Assembly (NCBI RefSeq): GCF_005405925.1
Contig: NZ_BJHV01000001.1
Span: forward strand, 9,672,001 to 9,736,000
Source of the DNA: Streptomyces antimycoticus
GTDB taxonomy: Bacteria > Actinomycetota > Actinomycetes > Streptomycetales > Streptomycetaceae
DNA length: 64,000 bases
Direction: 5' to 3'
A program made the translations under genes and the position numbers. Below the pieces are notes generated by a model. It saw only the letters and a list, made by a program, of their open reading frames with translations, was not told the origin of the DNA and did not search any database. Below are positions 34,696-44,780 of the stretch, in pieces; position 1 is the stretch's first letter, and every line of letters starts with the position of its first letter.

Positions 34696-36192
34696 ATGCT
34701 GCCTGCAGAGCGTCGCCACCGCACCCCGGCCGACCCCGCGACCGGCCCGGTCCTCGCCGTCGACCAAGGCACCTCGGGCACCAAGGCGTTGGTGCTGTGT
34801 CCCGAGCGCGGGGTGATCGGCTCCGCCGAGGTCTCCGTGCGCCCCCGCTATCTGCCCGGCGGACTGGTCGAGGTCGATCCGGCCGCGTTGCTCACCTCGG
34901 TCCTCGAGGCCGGACGCCAGGCTCTGGCCGCCGCGGGGGAGCCGGTCGTGGCGGTCGGACTGGCCAACCAGGGCGAGACCGTGCTGGCCTGGGACCCCGT
35001 CACCGGAGACCCGCTGACCGACGCGCTGGTCTGGCAGGACCGCCGGGCGCGGACGGTGTGCGAACAACTCGCGCCGCACGCCGAGACCCTGCGCGAACTC
35101 ACCGGACTGCCGCTCGATCCGTACTTCGCGGCGCCCAAGATGGCGTGGATCCGGCGCCATCTGACCGACGAGGGCGTGGTCACCACCAGCGACGCCTGGC
35201 TGATCCACCGGCTCACCGGCGCGTTTGTCACCGACGCCGCCACCGCGGGGCGCACCGGGCTGCTCGACCTCGACCGGGTCGTCTGGTCCCCGAAGGCGCT
35301 GGACCTCTACGGGCTGACCGCCGAACGGCTGCCGCGCGTCGTCGACGCCGCCGGGCCCGTCGGCACCACCACGGCCTTCGGCGGCGAGGTCCCGCTCACC
35401 GGGCTCCTCGTCGACCAGCAGGCCGCCCTGCTGGCGCAGCGGGTGACCGAGCCGGGCACCGCCAAGTGCACCTACGGCACCGGCGCCTTCCTCCTCGCCC
35501 AGACCGGGGACCGGCCCCGGCGCGGCCCCCATGGCCTGGTCTCCTGCGTGGCCTGGCGGCTCGGCGGGCGCACCAGCTACTGCCTGGACGGCCAGGTGTA
35601 CACCGCCGCCTCCGCGGTGCGCTGGCTCAGCGACCTGGGGGTGATCCAAGGGCCCCAGGACCTGGACCCGGTCGGCCGGACCGTGCCCGACACCGGGGGC
35701 GTCACCTTCGTACCGGCGCTCGCCGGACTCGCGGCGCCGTGGTGGCGCGGCGACCTCAAGGGCTCGCTGACCGGGCTCGGCCTCGACACCACCGCCGGGC
35801 ATCTGGTGCGCGCCCTGTGCGAGGGCATCGCCGCCCAGGTGGTGGAGATCGCCGAGGCGGCCGCCTCCGACCTGGGCGCGCCGCTGACCGTCCTGCGGGT
35901 CGACGGGGGGCTGACCCGCTCGGCGTTGCTGATGCAGACCCAGGCCGATCTGCTGCAGCGGCCGGTGGAGGTGTCGGCACTGCCGGATGTCACGGCGCTG
36001 GGCGTGGGCGCCGCCGCGCGGCTGGGGCTCGACCCGGACCTGACGGTCGAGGAGGCGGTCCCGGCGTGGGAGCCCGCCGCCGTCTACGAACCGCGGATCA
36101 GTGCGGAGCGGGCCGCAGAGCGCCTGGCCGGTTTCCGCTCGGCCGTGGCCGCGCTGCTGGACCGGGCGCCGACGGCCGCCGCCCACGACTGA
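34696..36192 (+). CDS. glpK: FGGY-family kinase, glycerol kinase-like
   Basis: A 498 aa carbohydrate kinase. Its N-terminal phosphate-1 motif is VLAVDQGTSGTKALVL, followed by LANQGETVLAWD, ALVWQDRRA and the adenosine-motif region VLRVDGGLTRSALLMQTQAD. These are typical of GlpK; the TYGTGAFLLAQTG segment matches the second phosphate loop. It would make glycerol-3-phosphate from glycerol. The following two genes encode a GlpA-like dehydrogenase and a second FAD protein, supporting the glycerol assignment, but related FGGY kinases act on erythritol or other polyols and cannot be excluded. No glycerol facilitator or GylR regulator is adjacent. Confidence 0.8.
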   Translation: MLPAERRHRTPADPATGPVLAVDQGTSGTKALVLCPERGVIGSAEVSVRPRYLPGGLVEVDPAALLTSVLEAGRQALAAAGEPVVAVGLANQGETVLAWDPVTGDPLTDALVWQDRRARTVCEQLAPHAETLRELTGLPLDPYFAAPKMAWIRRHLTDEGVVTTSDAWLIHRLTGAFVTDAATAGRTGLLDLDRVVWSPKALDLYGLTAERLPRVVDAAGPVGTTTAFGGEVPLTGLLVDQQAALLAQRVTEPGTAKCTYGTGAFLLAQTGDRPRRGPHGLVSCVAWRLGGRTSYCLDGQVYTAASAVRWLSDLGVIQGPQDLDPVGRTVPDTGGVTFVPALAGLAAPWWRGDLKGSLTGLGLDTTAGHLVRALCEGIAAQVVEIAEAAASDLGAPLTVLRVDGGLTRSALLMQTQADLLQRPVEVSALPDVTALGVGAAARLGLDPDLTVEEAVPAWEPAAVYEPRISAERAAERLAGFRSAVAALLDRAPTAAAHD

Positions 36193-36266
36193 GGACGCCG
36201 CTGAGGACACCCGCCCAGGACCGCCGCGCGCCAGGAGCCGTTCGCACCACCGAACAAGGGACCACA

Positions 36267-37694
36267 ATGACCGTTACGACCACGGGTGACCTTCCCGGCG
36301 AGGTCTACGACGTGGCCATCATCGGCGCCGGGGTGGTCGGCACCGCCATCGCCCGCGAGCTGGCCCGCCACCGGCTGCGGATCGCCCTCGTCGAGGCGTC
36401 CGACGACGTCGGGAACGGCACTTCCAAGGCCAACACCGCGATTGTGCACACCGGTTTCGACGCCACCCCGGGCACTCTGGAGGCCCGCCTGGTGCGCGAG
36501 GGCTACCAGCGGCTGACCGCCTACGCCGCCGAGACCGGCATCCCGCTCGAGCCGCTCGGCGCACTCCTCGTCGCCTGGGACGCCGAACAGCTCGCCGCAC
36601 TGCCGTCCCTCGCCGAGAAGGCCGTGCGCAACGGATACGACGAGACGAGCATCCTCGACGCGGACGCGGTCTACGCCCGCGAACCTCATCTGGGACCCGG
36701 CGCCCTCGGCGCGCTCGAAGTCCCCGGCGAGAGCATCATCTGCCCCTGGACGACGACGCTCGCCTACGCCACCCAGGCGGTGCGCGCGGGCGTCGCCCTG
36801 CATCTGAACTGCCCGGCCGGAGCCGTCACCACCGGCGAGGACCACCACGAGATCGCCACCCCGCGCGGGGTGCTGCGCACCCGTCACCTCGTCAACGCCG
36901 CTGGGCTGTACTCGGACGAGATCAACCGGCGGCTGGGCCACGAGGAGTTCACCGTGACCCCGCGCCGCGGCCAGCTGATCGTCTTCGACAAGTTCGCCCG
37001 CGGCCTGGTGGACCACATCCTGCTGCCGGTGCCCACCGCGCTCGGCAAGGGCGTGCTGGTGGCGCCGACCGTGTACGGCAATGTGATGCTCGGCCCCACC
37101 GCCGAGGACCTCGGCGACAAGACCGCCACCGGATCGTCGGCGGACGGACTGGCCTCGCTCCGGGAGAAGGGCGCGCGGATCATGCCGGAGCTGCTGGCGG
37201 AGGAGGTCACCGCGGTCTATGCCGGGCTGCGCGCCGCCACCGAGCACGGCGACTACCAGATCCACGCCGACCCCGGCCGGCGGTATGTCGCCGTGGGCGG
37301 CATCCGGTCCACCGGACTCACCGCCTCGATGGCGATCGCCGCGCATGTGGCGGAGCTCCTCACCGACTGCGGTCTCGACCCCGGGCCCGAGCGGGAGATC
37401 GAGCCGGTGCGGATGCCCACCATCGGCGAGGCGTTCCCGCGCCCCTACCAGCGCGCCGATCTCATCGCCACCGACCCCGCGTACGGCACCGTGGTCTGCC
37501 ACTGCGAACGCGTCACCCGGGGCGAGATCCGCGATGCACTGACCGCCACCGTGCCCCCGGGCTCGCTGGACGGCCTCCGGCGCCGCACCCGGGCCCTCGG
37601 CGGGCGCTGCCAGGGATTCTTCTGCGGCGCCGCGGTGCGCGCCCAGTTCGACGCGGCCACCGCGGCCCAGGACCGGACGGAGGCCCGGCGATGA
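36267..37694 (+). CDS. GlpA-like FAD dehydrogenase with BFD [2Fe-2S] domain
   Basis: A 475 aa flavoprotein of the DAO/GlpA class. N-terminal FAD motif VAIIGAGVVGTAIARELARH, then GTSKANTAIVHTGFDA; the middle shows TPRRGQLIVFDK and AGLRAATEHGDYQIHAD. The C-terminal BFD-like domain (about 410-465) carries the iron-sulfur cysteines as VVCHCERVTRGEI and GGRCQGFFC. It probably oxidises glycerol-3-phosphate to dihydroxyacetone phosphate, passing electrons through the [2Fe-2S] centre to its partner or to quinone. It starts 75 bases after the kinase and overlaps the next gene by 4 bases (ATGA), so the two oxidoreductases are translationally coupled. The arrangement resembles GlpA-GlpB of the anaerobic enzyme without a separate GlpC. 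Confidence 0.85.
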   Translation: MTVTTTGDLPGEVYDVAIIGAGVVGTAIARELARHRLRIALVEASDDVGNGTSKANTAIVHTGFDATPGTLEARLVREGYQRLTAYAAETGIPLEPLGALLVAWDAEQLAALPSLAEKAVRNGYDETSILDADAVYAREPHLGPGALGALEVPGESIICPWTTTLAYATQAVRAGVALHLNCPAGAVTTGEDHHEIATPRGVLRTRHLVNAAGLYSDEINRRLGHEEFTVTPRRGQLIVFDKFARGLVDHILLPVPTALGKGVLVAPTVYGNVMLGPTAEDLGDKTATGSSADGLASLREKGARIMPELLAEEVTAVYAGLRAATEHGDYQIHADPGRRYVAVGGIRSTGLTASMAIAAHVAELLTDCGLDPGPEREIEPVRMPTIGEAFPRPYQRADLIATDPAYGTVVCHCERVTRGEIRDALTATVPPGSLDGLRRRTRALGGRCQGFFCGAAVRAQFDAATAAQDRTEARR

Positions 37695-38944
37695 CCCCCA
37701 CCGACCGTACCCACCGCACCGTCGACGCGCTGGTCATCGGGGCCGGACCGGCCGGACTCGCGCTCGCCGCGCGGCTGGCCGCCGCCGGAGTGGACCGGGT
37801 CGAGGTCCTCGACCGCGAACAGTACGCGGGCGGCATTCCCCGCCACTGCCACCACACCGGATTCGGACTGCGCGATCTGCGCCGGCTGATGACCGGCCCC
37901 GACTACGCCCGCCACCACATCGCCGCCGCCATCCGCGCCGGAGCGGTGCTGCGCACCTCGGTCACGGCCACCGGCTGGGCGGCGCCGAGGACCGTGGACA
38001 TCACCAGCCCGACGGGCCTGGAGCGGATCACCGCGACGGCCGTCGTCCTGGCCACCGGTGCCCGGGAACGCCCGCGCAGCGCCCGGTTGGTGCCCGGCAC
38101 CCGGCCGGCGGGTGTCCTCACCACCGGACAGTTGCAGCAGGCCGTCCATCTGCACCATCAGCACGTCGGCCGACGTGCCGTCATCGTCGGCGCGGAACGC
38201 GTCGGCTATTCCGCGGTGGCCACCCTGCACCGGGCCGGGGCCGAGGTCGCCGCCATGGTCACCGACCAGCCCCGCCACCAGACCCATCCGGCACGCCACC
38301 TCGGCACCCGGCTGCGCTATGGCTTTCCGCTGGTCACCGACGCCACCGTGGCCGAACTGACAGGCCAGGGGCGGCTGGAGAGCGTGCGGCTGCGGCACCG
38401 GGACGGCAGGACGGCGGACGTCGCCTGCGACACCGTGGTGTTCACCGGCGACTGGATCCCCGACCACGAACTGGCCAGAAGCGCCGGGATCGCCCTCGAC
38501 CCCGGCACCCGCGGCCCCGCGGCCGACGCCGAGTTCCGTACCGGCGAACCCGGGGTCTTCGCCGTGGGCAATCTGCTGCACCCCGTCGAGACCGCCGATA
38601 TCGCCGCCCTCGACGGCCGGTTGGCCGCCGGGCCCGTGCTGCGCCATCTCGCCGGCCGGCCGTGGACTCCGGGGGCGCTGCCCGTGCGGGTCGAGGCGCC
38701 GCTGCTGTGGGTCTCACCCAACCGGATCGCCCCGGACGGGCCCCGCCCGCCGCGCGGCCGTTTCACCCTGCGCACCACGCGGTTCCTGACCCGGCCGGTG
38801 CTCACCGTCGCCCAGGACGGCCGGACGCTGCACCGCGGGCGCCTTCCCCGCACGGTGGCGCCGGGCCGGCCGTTCCACATGCCCGCCGACTGGATCGCCC
38901 GGGCCGACGCACACGGCGGCCCCGTACGGATCACGGCGGACTGA
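37691..38944 (+). CDS. FAD/NAD(P)-binding oxidoreductase, partner of the GlpA-like protein
   Basis: A 417 aa pyridine nucleotide-disulfide-type oxidoreductase. N-terminal dinucleotide fold ALVIGAGPAGLALAARLAAA, the signature CHHTGFGLRDL, a second fold in RRAVIVGAERVGYSAVATLH and a C-terminal FAD motif with VFAVGNLLHPVETADIAALD. There is no redox-active CxxC. Proteins of this kind pair with DAO-type dehydrogenases as heteromeric enzymes (glycerol-3-phosphate, hydroxyproline or opine oxidases). Its ATGA overlap with the upstream gene argues that both are subunits of one complex. It ends 8 bases before the convergent S4-domain gene. Confidence 0.82.
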   Translation: MTPTDRTHRTVDALVIGAGPAGLALAARLAAAGVDRVEVLDREQYAGGIPRHCHHTGFGLRDLRRLMTGPDYARHHIAAAIRAGAVLRTSVTATGWAAPRTVDITSPTGLERITATAVVLATGARERPRSARLVPGTRPAGVLTTGQLQQAVHLHHQHVGRRAVIVGAERVGYSAVATLHRAGAEVAAMVTDQPRHQTHPARHLGTRLRYGFPLVTDATVAELTGQGRLESVRLRHRDGRTADVACDTVVFTGDWIPDHELARSAGIALDPGTRGPAADAEFRTGEPGVFAVGNLLHPVETADIAALDGRLAAGPVLRHLAGRPWTPGALPVRVEAPLLWVSPNRIAPDGPRPPRGRFTLRTTRFLTRPVLTVAQDGRTLHRGRLPRTVAPGRPFHMPADWIARADAHGGPVRITAD

Positions 38945-38951
38945 CCGGCTC

Positions 38952-39341
38952 TCAGCCGATGTCGCCGGGCGTACCGCGCAGCCGCTCCATCTCGCGCCGG
39001 TCGCGCTTGGTGGGGCGGCCCGCCCCGCGGTCGCGCAGCCCGATCGGCACCGCGTGCTCGCGCGGCGGCGGAGGCGGGCTGTTGTCGACGAAACACTCCG
39101 CGGCCACCGGCGCGCCGACCCGCTTGCGCACGATGCGCGAGACGACCACGACCCGGTCGCGCCCCGCATGGCGCAGCCGCACCTCGTCACCGGGCCGCAC
39201 CGGGTGCGCGGGCTTGACACGCTCGCCGTTGACCCGGACGTGCCCCGCGCGGCAGGCCGAGGACGCCATCGAGCGCGTCTTGGTCAGCCGCACGGACCAG
39301 ATCCAGCTGTCCACCCGTACGGACCCCTCGTCTGAAGCCAT
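38952..39341 (-). CDS. S4-domain RNA-binding protein (Hsp15-like)
   Basis: A 129 aa basic protein. The S4 RNA-binding domain covers about residues 8-65 ([40 protein letters not shown]), followed by [19 protein letters not shown] and a basic tail ending [15 protein letters not shown]. This matches Hsp15/YrfH-type proteins, which bind free 50S subunits carrying nascent chains after heat shock in E. coli. Convergent with the FAD oxidoreductase and divergent from the lpd-type gene; the two divergent starts are 30 bases apart. Confidence 0.9.
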   Translation of the reverse strand: MASDEGSVRVDSWIWSVRLTKTRSMASSACRAGHVRVNGERVKPAHPVRPGDEVRLRHAGRDRVVVVSRIVRKRVGAPVAAECFVDNSPPPPPREHAVPIGLRDRGAGRPTKRDRREMERLRGTPGDIG

Positions 39342-39371
39342 ACCCCGACTCTAATGTCTAAGGTGCGACGC

Positions 39372-40772
39372 ATGAGCGCACATTTCGACGTGGTGGTTCT
39401 GGGAGCCGGGCCGGGTGGCTATGTCGCCGCGATCCGTGCCGCCCAGCTTGGCCTGACCACGGCCGTCGTCGAGGAACGCTACTGGGGCGGCGTCTGCCTC
39501 AACGTGGGCTGCATCCCGTCCAAGGCCCTGCTGCGCAACGCCGAACTGGCCCATCTGTTCATCCATGAGGCCGAGAACTTCGGCATCCGGGTGAACGGCG
39601 ATGTGACCGTGGACTACCGCGACGCGTTCGAGCGCAGCCGCAAGGTGGCCGACGGACGGGTCAAGGGCGTCCACTATCTGATGAAGAAGAACAAGATCAC
39701 CCAGTACGACGGCCGGGGCACCTTCACCGGGCCCCACGAACTGCGGGTCACCCTCTCCGACGGTGACACGGAGACGGTCACCTTCGACCACTGCGTCATC
39801 GCCACGGGCTCGATCACCAATCTGCTGCCCGGCACCTCCCTCAGCGAGCGGGTGGTGACCTACGAGGAGCAGATCCTCGCCCCCGCCCTGCCCGGCAGCG
39901 TCCTGATCGCGGGCGCGGGCGCCATCGGCGTGGAGTTCGCGTACATCATGCACAGCTACGGGGTGCAGGTGACGCTGGTGGAGTTCATGGACCGGATCGT
40001 GCCCCTGGAGGACGAGGAGGTCTCCGCCGAACTCACCCGCCGCTTCCGCAGGCTCGGCATGAACATCCTGACCTCCACCCGGGTGGAGGCGATCAACGAC
40101 TCGGGCCCCGCGGTCAAGGTCATGGTGACCACGGGCGGCCAGCGGCAGACCCTGCAGGCTGCCCGGGTGCTGCAGGCCATCGGGTTCCGGCCGCGGGTGG
40201 ACGGATACGGGCTGGAGCACACCGGCGTCCGGCTGACCGAGCGGGGCGCCATCGACGTGGACGGCCTCTGCCGCACCAATGTGCCGCATATCTTCGCCAT
40301 CGGCGACGTCACCGCCAAGCTGATGCTGGCGCACGCCGCCGAGGCCATGGGCATCGTCGCGGCGGAGACCATCGCCGGGACCGAGACCATGGAGCTCGAC
40401 TATGTGATGATCCCGCGCGCCACCTTCTGCCAGCCGCAGATCGCCAGCTTCGGCTGGACCGAGGCCCAGGCGCGGGAGCGCGGCTTCGACGTCCGGGTGG
40501 CGAAGTTCCCGTTCACCGCCAACGGGAAGGCCCAGGGCCTCGGCGACCCCGTCGGCTTCGTGAAGCTCATCAGCGACGGCCGCCACGGCGAGCTGCTGGG
40601 CGGCCATCTCATCGGCCCCGAGGTCACCGAGTTGCTGCCCGAGCTCACCCTCGCCCAGCAGTGGGATCTGACCGTGCACGAGGTGGCCCGCAACATCCAC
40701 GCCCATCCGACCCTCAGCGAGGCGGTGAAGGAGGCCGTCCACGGGCTCGCCGGACACATGATCAATCTGTGA
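39372..40772 (+). CDS. lpdA: Dihydrolipoyl dehydrogenase
   Basis: A 466 aa flavoprotein disulfide reductase. FAD motif [20 protein letters not shown]; redox-active cysteines in [19 protein letters not shown] motif [20 protein letters not shown]; and the C-terminal active-site His-Glu in [16 protein letters not shown]. All residues needed for E3 activity in pyruvate and 2-oxoglutarate dehydrogenase complexes are present. No E1 or E2 genes are adjacent, so it may be a shared or extra E3. The ATG at 39372 is preferred to one 18 bases upstream because AAGGTG lies at proper distance. Confidence 0.9.
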   Translation: MSAHFDVVVLGAGPGGYVAAIRAAQLGLTTAVVEERYWGGVCLNVGCIPSKALLRNAELAHLFIHEAENFGIRVNGDVTVDYRDAFERSRKVADGRVKGVHYLMKKNKITQYDGRGTFTGPHELRVTLSDGDTETVTFDHCVIATGSITNLLPGTSLSERVVTYEEQILAPALPGSVLIAGAGAIGVEFAYIMHSYGVQVTLVEFMDRIVPLEDEEVSAELTRRFRRLGMNILTSTRVEAINDSGPAVKVMVTTGGQRQTLQAARVLQAIGFRPRVDGYGLEHTGVRLTERGAIDVDGLCRTNVPHIFAIGDVTAKLMLAHAAEAMGIVAAETIAGTETMELDYVMIPRATFCQPQIASFGWTEAQARERGFDVRVAKFPFTANGKAQGLGDPVGFVKLISDGRHGELLGGHLIGPEVTELLPELTLAQQWDLTVHEVARNIHAHPTLSEAVKEAVHGLAGHMINL

Positions 40773-40837
40773 CCGCCGATGCCCCGCCCCGGCCGCCACC
40801 GGGTGTGCGACCCGGGGATATGCGCTAGACAGAGCAT

Positions 40838-43494
40838 GTGAAGGTGCGCTCGGCGCTGGGCTCGCGCAGTGTCGGCGGGCAGGTGTGCGCCCTGATGCTG
40901 ATCATCGTGACGCTCCTGGTGCTCGCCGCGGGTGCCACGCTGTTCCTCCAGGCCCGCGGCAGCGGGGACAGCCAGGCCCGGGGCAGTGCCCTGACCGTCG
41001 CGCGGACCGTCGCCCTCGCCCCCGGCGTCCAGCGGGCGCTGGAGTCCCGCAACCCCTCGATGACCCTCCAGCCCTATGTCGAGAAGGTCCGGCACCGGAC
41101 CGACGTCGACTACATCGTGGTGACCTCCCCCGGGGGCATCCGCTGGACCCATCCCGATCCGAAGCTGCTCGGCAGGCACATCGGCCCCAGCCTCTATCCG
41201 GCCACGGCGGGCCGGACCTTCACCGACAGGCTTCCGGGCATCACCCGCTCGGCCCCCTCGATCCGTGCCGCCGTGCCGGTCATCGACGACCGGGGCCGGG
41301 TGATCGGCATCGTCAACGCCGGGGTCTCCATCCCCTCCGTGGGCCGGGCGGTCGGCCGCCAACTGCCGATGATCTACGCCTCCACGGCGTGCGCCCTCGT
41401 CCTGGGCGGGGGCGGTGCGGCGCTCGTGGCCCGGCGGCTGCGGCGCCAGACCCACCGGCTCGGCCCGGCCGAGATCACCAGGATGTACGAACACCACGAC
41501 GCCGTGCTGCGCAGCGTCAAGGAGGGGGTGCTGATCGTCGACGACGAGGGGCGGCTGCTGCTCGCCAACGACGAGGCGCTGCGTCTGCTGGACCTCACGC
41601 CCGACGCGCACGGACGGCAGATCACCGACGTCGGCCTGCCCCCGGAGCTCGCCGGACTGCTCGCCTCCGGCCGTGAGGCCACCGACGCGGTGCATCAGGT
41701 CGGGGACCGGCTGCTGGCGGTCAACCAGCGCCCGGCGGAGCGGGACGGAGCGCCCTGGGGGAGCGTGGCCACCCTGCGGGACACCACCGAGCTGCGCGCC
41801 CTGACGGACAAGGCCGACCGGGCCTACGCACGCCTCCAGCTGCTGTACGAGGCCGGTGTCCGGGTGGGCAGCAGCCTCGACATGGAAGGGACCGCCCAGG
41901 AACTGTCCCGGGTCGCCGTGCCGCGCTTCGCCGACTACGCCACCGTCGATCTCCACGAGGCCGTACTGCGCGGCGAGGAACCGGGCGACCGGGACTCGCC
42001 GCTGCGGCGGGCCGGCTTCAGCGGCATCCGGCAGGACCCCCCGCTGCGCCGCGTCGGCGAGCGTGTCTCCGCCTTCCCCGTCACCCAGCGGGCCGGCGGC
42101 ACCGGCCAGGCGCGCGTGATCGCCGTGGAGGAGATGCCGTCCTACCCCAACTGGACGCCACACGATCCCGAGCGGCTGGGCTGGCTGGTGGCGTACGGCA
42201 TCCGCTCGCTGCTGACCGTGCCGCTCAGCGGACGCGGCGTCCGGCTGGGCCAGGTGGCGTTCTGGCGCTCGGGGGACGCCCCGCCGTTCGACGAGGAGGA
42301 CCGGTCCTTCGCCGAGGAGCTGGCCGGCCAGGCGGCCGTCGCCATCGACAACGCCCGCCGTTACGCGCGCGAGCACGCCACCACACTGGCCCTCCAGGAG
42401 AGCCTGCTGCCGCGCGGCCGCCCCGAACAGCAGGCCGTCGTCGCCGCCCAGCGCTATCTGCCCGCCCCCGGCGGGGTGCGAGGCGACTGGTTCGACGTCA
42501 TCCCCCTGTCGGGGGCCCGGGTCGCTCTCGTCGTCGGCGATGTCGTCGGGCACGGACTGCACGCCGCCGCGACCATGGGCCGGTTGCGTACCGCGGTGCT
42601 CAACTTCTCCGTCGTGGACCTTCCCCCGATGAGCTGCTCGCCCGGCTCGACGACGTGGTCGACCAGGTCGACCGGGAGGAGACCGCCGCGAACGGCGGCG
42701 TCGGAGCCGCGGGGGCCACCTGTCTGTACGCGGTCTACGATCCGGTCTCCCGGAACTGCACCCTGGCACGGGCCGGTCATCCGCCCCCGGCCCTGGTCCA
42801 CCCCGACGGCTCCGCGACCTTCCTCGACCTGCCCGCCGGACCGCCGCTGGGACTCGGCGGGCGGCTCTACGAGGCGACCGAGACGCAACTGCCCGAAGGC
42901 AGCCGCCTCGTCCTCTACACCGATGGGCTGGTCCGGGACCGCGAACGGGACCTGGTGACCGGGCTCGACCAGCTGCGTGACGCCCTCAGCGACGCCGACC
43001 CCGACCCGGAGCGGGCCTGCGACGCCGTGATGGCCGCCCTGCTGTCGCCGCGCCGCACCGACGACGTCTGCCTCCTCATCGCCCGTACCGCCGCGCTGGA
43101 CGAGCGCCGGGTGGCCTCCTGGGAGCTGCCGTCGGACCCCGAGGTCGTGGCCCGGATGCGGGCGGCCGTCGCCCGCACCCTGGCCGACTGGAACCTGGAG
43201 GAGGCCGCCTTCACCACCGAGCTGGTGGTCAGCGAGCTGCTCGGCAACGCCATCCGGCACGCCGTCGGCCCCGTGCGGCTGCGCCTGATGCGCAATCGGG
43301 CGCTGATCTGCGAGGTCGCCGACGGCAGCACCACCGCACCGCATCTGCGCCGGGCGGCCATCACCGACGAGGGCGGACGCGGGCTGTTCCTCGTCGCCCA
43401 GATGGTCCAGCGCTGGGGCACCCGCTACACCAAGAACGGCAAGATCATCTGGACCGAGCAGGATCTGCCGGCCGCGGAACGCGCCCCGCGGTGA
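40838..43494 (+). CDS. SpoIIE-type phosphatase with sensor, PAS, GAF and HATPase domains (frameshifted)
   Basis: About 885 aa when repaired. Order: membrane helix (about 12-32), extracellular sensor (about 35-165; LPGITRSAPSIRAAVPVIDD), second helix, PAS (about 215-330), GAF (about 345-510), SpoIIE/PP2C phosphatase (from about 540) and a C-terminal RsbW-like ATPase (ELVVSELLGNAIRHAVG, then DEGGRGLFLVAQMV). It should dephosphorylate a STAS anti-anti-sigma factor and modulate an alternative sigma factor in response to an external signal. At 42623-42627 the run CCCCC breaks the frame; CCCCCC would restore LPPDELLARLDDVVDQVDRE. Without repair the catalytic domain is split. Confidence 0.82.
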
Positions 43495-43566
43495 CACCGG
43501 CCCGTACGGACCGGGCCCCGGCAGCCCTCCGCGGCTCCCGTCACCGGCGTGCCGCCAGGGGCGCGG

Positions 43567-44565
43567 TCAGGCCGAGACCGTCGCCGCGCCCTCGCGCCGC
43601 TCCCATGCCACCTGGGCGAGGTCGGCCATGGTGGCCACGAGATCCGCCACCTCGTCCGTGCCGTTCAGATGCCGGTACTCCGAACCGACCGTGATCACCA
43701 GCCGCTCGGGCAGGCCCAGCGCCGGATAGGTGTTCTCGGCGATCAGGGTGCGGGCGGCCTCCAGGGCCGGTACCCCTGCCGTGTGGAGTTCCCGGGTGCG
43801 GTCCCGCAGATGCTCCAGATAGCCGATGTGGCCGCGGACCCCCTCCCGGTCGAGGACCGGCCCATGGCCGGGGACGATCACCTCGGCCCCGGTCGCGAGC
43901 ACCCGCTCGCACGCGGAGATCACATGGTCCAGGGGGCCCGCCCAGTGCACCGCGTGGTCGCCGGGGTCCTGGGGGCCGGAGGCGAAGATGACATCACCGG
44001 TGAACGCCACCTTCTGCCGCGGCAGATACGCCACCAGATCGCCCGTGGTGTGCGCGGACGGCAGACTGAACAGCCGCACCGGCACCTCGCCCACGCGCAG
44101 GTCGAGTTCGCCCACGAAGGTGAGCGTCGGCTCGACCACCTCGGTGCCGGACCAGTCGAACCGCCCGAAGTGCCGCTGGAGATACCAGCCGAGCGGAGTC
44201 GCCGGATCGCTGCCGCGCACCAGGGCGTGGAGCTGCTGCGGCGAGGGCTCGTACTCGATATGGCCGAGTGCCTCGCGGGTGGCGACGATCTCCGCGTCCG
44301 GTACGACCTCCGCGCCCCACAGGTGGTCGCCGTTGGCATGGGTGACGATCACCCGCTCGATCCGGCTCCCGCCGGGCAGCAGGGCCCGGCTGCGCTCCAG
44401 GAAGTCACCGGCCATCCGCCGGTCGTAGGGGGTGTCGATCCAGGCGGCGGCGCCGTCGGGCGAGACGATCAGACCGCAGTTGGCCAGACCCCATCCGGCG
44501 CTCGGGGTGGGGGACCAGATGTGCACACCGTCGGCCACGGTGAGGAGGGGCGATTGCGAGATCAT
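43567..44565 (-). CDS. Metallo-beta-lactamase-fold hydrolase
   Basis: A 332 aa protein of the MBL superfamily. The metal motif reads VIVTHANGDHLWG (HxNxDH instead of HxHxDH), with a second ligand region LFSLPSAHTTGDLVAYLP, the bridging Asp in AFTGDVIF and a final His in VIVPGHGPVLDREG. The Asn variant is common in a subgroup of uncharacterised bacterial MBL proteins and probably alters the metal site to a mononuclear one. The substrate is unknown. The start ATG is preceded by a weak site. A GTGTC repeat region separates it from gltD upstream. Confidence 0.83.
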   Translation of the reverse strand: MISQSPLLTVADGVHIWSPTPSAGWGLANCGLIVSPDGAAAWIDTPYDRRMAGDFLERSRALLPGGSRIERVIVTHANGDHLWGAEVVPDAEIVATREALGHIEYEPSPQQLHALVRGSDPATPLGWYLQRHFGRFDWSGTEVVEPTLTFVGELDLRVGEVPVRLFSLPSAHTTGDLVAYLPRQKVAFTGDVIFASGPQDPGDHAVHWAGPLDHVISACERVLATGAEVIVPGHGPVLDREGVRGHIGYLEHLRDRTRELHTAGVPALEAARTLIAENTYPALGLPERLVITVGSEYRHLNGTDEVADLVATMADLAQVAWERREGAATVSA

Positions 44566-44700
44566 GGAAGCACACTATTCCCGCGCCGCGCGCCCGCGGC
44601 GGGCGGCCCGCCCTCCGGACGCCGGTGTCCGGGTGTGTCGGTGTCCAGGTGCGTCCGTGTCCAGGGTGCGGGTGTCCGTGTGCCGGTGTCCGCGTACGCA

Positions 44701-44766
44701 GGTGTCCGGCCACCGGTGTCGGCCACTGGTGTCGGCCACTGGTGTCGGCCACCGGTGTCCGCCATC
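44701..44766. repeat. 13-bp tandem repeat array between gltD and the MBL gene
   Basis: Units of the form GGTGTCGGCCACT start at 44715, 44728 and 44741, with slightly changed units at 44701 (14 bases) and 44754. Degenerate GGTGTCC motifs continue down to about 44620. The array fills most of the 215-base gap after gltD, between two genes of the same strand. There are no spacers, so it is not a CRISPR array. Confidence 0.8.
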
Positions 44767-44780
44767 GGAGTGCCGCCCCG

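Noticed and set aside
34225..36267. Long antisense frame over the glycerol kinase
   Set aside because: Same composition artefact; the FGGY kinase on the plus strand explains the conservation.
43567..44565. Inactive metallo-beta-lactamase because of Asn in HxNxDH
   Set aside because: This variant is common in a whole subgroup of MBL-fold proteins and the other metal residues are kept, so inactivity cannot be claimed.
44701..44766. CRISPR array
   Set aside because: Units are contiguous 13-mers without spacers, and there are no cas genes.
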